From an uncultured Bacilli bacterium (GTDB lineage: Bacteria; Bacillota_I; Bacilli_A; RF39; UBA660), in assembly GCA_947628485.1 (NCBI GenBank), contig CANRAA010000009.1, positions 1 to 32,283 on the forward strand: a stretch of DNA of 32,283 bases, in the 5' to 3' direction. This document shows positions 31,085-32,283 of this stretch, piece by piece. How positions within the stretch are numbered: position 1 is the first letter of the stretch; every line of letters begins with the position of its first letter. A program made the position numbers and the translations under genes. Below the pieces are notes generated by a model. The model was not told where the DNA came from. It was given only the letters and a program-made list of their open reading frames with translations, and made no database searches.

Positions 31085-32122
31085 TTATTTTCCTAAACTC
31101 AAGGTTCTTTCTAATTTTTTATCTTTAGTATCATCTAAATTACCTAAAGTTGTTAGATAATCTTCACTTAATAACTGAGTACTTTTAGTTTTATATAAAC
31201 TATTATTTAAATCCATTTCAATATAAGCTATTTGTTTTAATATACTCATTTCCAATTCTATTTCTTCTTCACTATGAACTCTTCCATTTTTTAAAATAAT
31301 TCTTTCCTTTTCTCTTTTATATAATTCTGCAAGTTTTTCTATAGTGTCTAAATATTTATCTCTATCACTACCCAAAGGTAGTTCTTTTACTTTATTTACT
31401 AATTTATTAATTTCTAATAAATATAAATCTTTTACTTCTTTACCTTTAATAATGTTTTCCGTTACTTCGGATTTTTCAGAACTATCTAAATATTCTAAAT
31501 AATCCTCATATTGATTACTAAAATTATTATATTCTTTTGCTAATTTTTCTAACTTTCGAATAGTTTTAATAAAAGAATAACGATTTTTAAATGGAAGACT
31601 ACCAATAATTATTTTAATTAATTTACCAAGACAATGATCATAGTCAAGAGAATCAAAACAATCTAAGCCAATAAATGTAACTATAAAACCTAGGAAATAA
31701 ATTTTTAGAGGAAGCTCAATCATTAAACCGATAAGGAATTTCAAAATTGCTATTGGTATTAATACCGAAATTGATAATAGAACAAAATTTACATAAACAT
31801 CTTTTAATTTTTGCCAACTGTCCAAAATATTTATTTTTCCATTTTCATAAAGTAAATCACGTTTTAATTTTTGAATAATATCTATATTTTTATCAAGATT
31901 ATTTATCATTTCTTCTCTATCTATAGAATCAACACTATTTTTAAGAACCTCCAAATATTCTTTTAGTTCTAAACATTGTTGCATAGTATCTTCGTTTAAT
32001 TTATATCTATTATTTTTTTCTTCCAATCTTTTTTGCTTTTTTAATTGTCTATTATTTTTAATTTTTTCATATTTTAATTCATCATAATTATCACTATAAT
32101 CTTTAAAATTTAATTTAGGCAT
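31085..32122 (-). CDS. Two-TM coiled-coil protein, first of a tandem paralogous pair
   Basis: 345 residues. Same order as the downstream copy: LNFKDYSDNYDELK, Lys/Arg-rich segment, LNEDTMQQCLELKEYLEVLK, two membrane helices (about 114-135 and 140-158), KNRYSFIKTIRKLEKL, EVTENIIKGKEVKDLYLLEI and LERTLSLGK. The ends are nearly identical to the copy, the core is not. AAGGGGG precedes the ATG, and 13 bp separate the two genes. Function unknown. Confidence 0.75.
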   Translation of the reverse strand: MPKLNFKDYSDNYDELKYEKIKNNRQLKKQKRLEEKNNRYKLNEDTMQQCLELKEYLEVLKNSVDSIDREEMINNLDKNIDIIQKLKRDLLYENGKINILDSWQKLKDVYVNFVLLSISVLIPIAILKFLIGLMIELPLKIYFLGFIVTFIGLDCFDSLDYDHCLGKLIKIIIGSLPFKNRYSFIKTIRKLEKLAKEYNNFSNQYEDYLEYLDSSEKSEVTENIIKGKEVKDLYLLEINKLVNKVKELPLGSDRDKYLDTIEKLAELYKREKERIILKNGRVHSEEEIELEMSILKQIAYIEMDLNNSLYKTKSTQLLSEDYLTTLGNLDDTKDKKLERTLSLGK

Positions 32123-32151
32123 AAGTATTTATCCCCCTTAGATAAGTTAAT

Positions 32152-32180
32152 ATTATATATTATTTTAAATATAAAGTAAA
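32152..32180 (-). promoter_or_regulatory. Promoter of the paralogous pair
   Basis: Minus strand: TTTACT (32175-32180), 17 bp, TATAAT (32152-32157). Confidence 0.55.
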
Positions 32181-32181
32181 T

Positions 32182-32207
32182 AAAAAAACTTAAGGTTCTC
32201 TCACCTT
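32182..32207 (-). terminator. Terminator of a gene entering from the right edge
   Basis: Minus strand: AAGGT, loop, ACCTT followed by AAGTTTTTTT. It lies at the stop of an open frame running in from the window edge. Confidence 0.5.
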
Positions 32208-32282
32208 CTTACTTGGACAAGTAAAAGCAATTATCATAAAGTCAGTTGCATTTACATGTCCAAAACAAGTTGCATTAAGTTG
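32190..32282 (-). CDS. Possible 3' end of a gene cut by the window edge
   Basis: A 30-codon open frame with no start inside the window ends in TAA at 32190-32192, inside a terminator hairpin. Stop codons in or beside terminators are frequent in this region, which supports it. The peptide ends CPSKKVREP. The same bases form inverted and direct repeats, so it may equally be the end of a mobile element or not coding at all. Confidence 0.3.
   Translation of the reverse strand, partial: QLNATCFGHVNATDFMIIAFTCPSKKVREP
32215..32261. repeat. Imperfect 16-bp inverted repeat at the right edge
   Basis: GGACAAGTAAAAGCAA (32215-32230) and TTGCATTTACATGTCC (32246-32261) match at 14 of 16 positions as inverted copies, with 15 nt between. 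A third partial copy in direct orientation (TTGCATTAAGTTGT) runs into the window end. Confidence 0.55.
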
Positions 32283-32283
32283 T

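Overview
This is an AT-rich, tightly packed chromosomal segment of a Bacillota (Firmicutes) bacterium, most likely a gut lineage near Erysipelotrichales/RF39. The clues are very low GC, AGGAGG-type ribosome sites, TTGACA/TATAAT promoters, a zinc-free S4 protein, and a YmfF/YmfH-like peptidase pair. TGA is used as a stop (for example the HxlR-macrodomain ATGA overlap and the end of the 699-codon frame), so this is standard code 11, not the mycoplasma code. No phage, plasmid or CRISPR locus is visible. Most genes lie on the minus strand. Nothing was run; all calls come from reading the sequence.

Layout. 1-3850: a membrane XRE regulator with a DUF4825-like domain, then an ADP-ribosylation module of HxlR regulator, zinc-macrodomain hydrolase and class M sirtuin. 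An unrecognised 121-residue protein upstream carries HxlR-like promoter elements similar to those of hxlR. 3858-6767: two tandem paralogous solenoid proteins built from 28-residue repeats, bracketed by a 47-bp direct repeat. 6772-9591: a DUF1848 protein and four small membrane or secreted proteins, two with Ig-like domains. 9677-12069: copper ATPase and copper chaperone. 12163-13828: a nitroreductase and a membrane-anchored aldo/keto reductase. 13892-17770: a second membrane XRE regulator, zinc-ribbon and DUF3592 membrane proteins, other small membrane proteins, and an orphan omega-RNA-like element with its own consensus promoter. 17891-20263: TetR regulator, HD-domain protein, a small membrane protein, elongator tRNA-Met and an unknown protein. 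20409-23889: a large unknown protein, a TYW3-like small protein, and rpsD with a structured leader. 23927-29897: a probable six-gene operon (AAA ATPase, DUF1653, dGTPase-like HD protein, inactive and active M16 peptidases, a membrane coiled-coil protein) behind a promoter overlain by palindromic operator half-sites. 30025-32122: a tandem pair of two-TM coiled-coil paralogues. The right edge holds repeats and possibly the tail of another gene.

The points I find most unusual are the orphan omega-RNA-like locus at about 15926-16050, the HxlR/Zn-macro/SirTM operon without a lipoyl carrier gene, and the repeat-flanked solenoid cassette.
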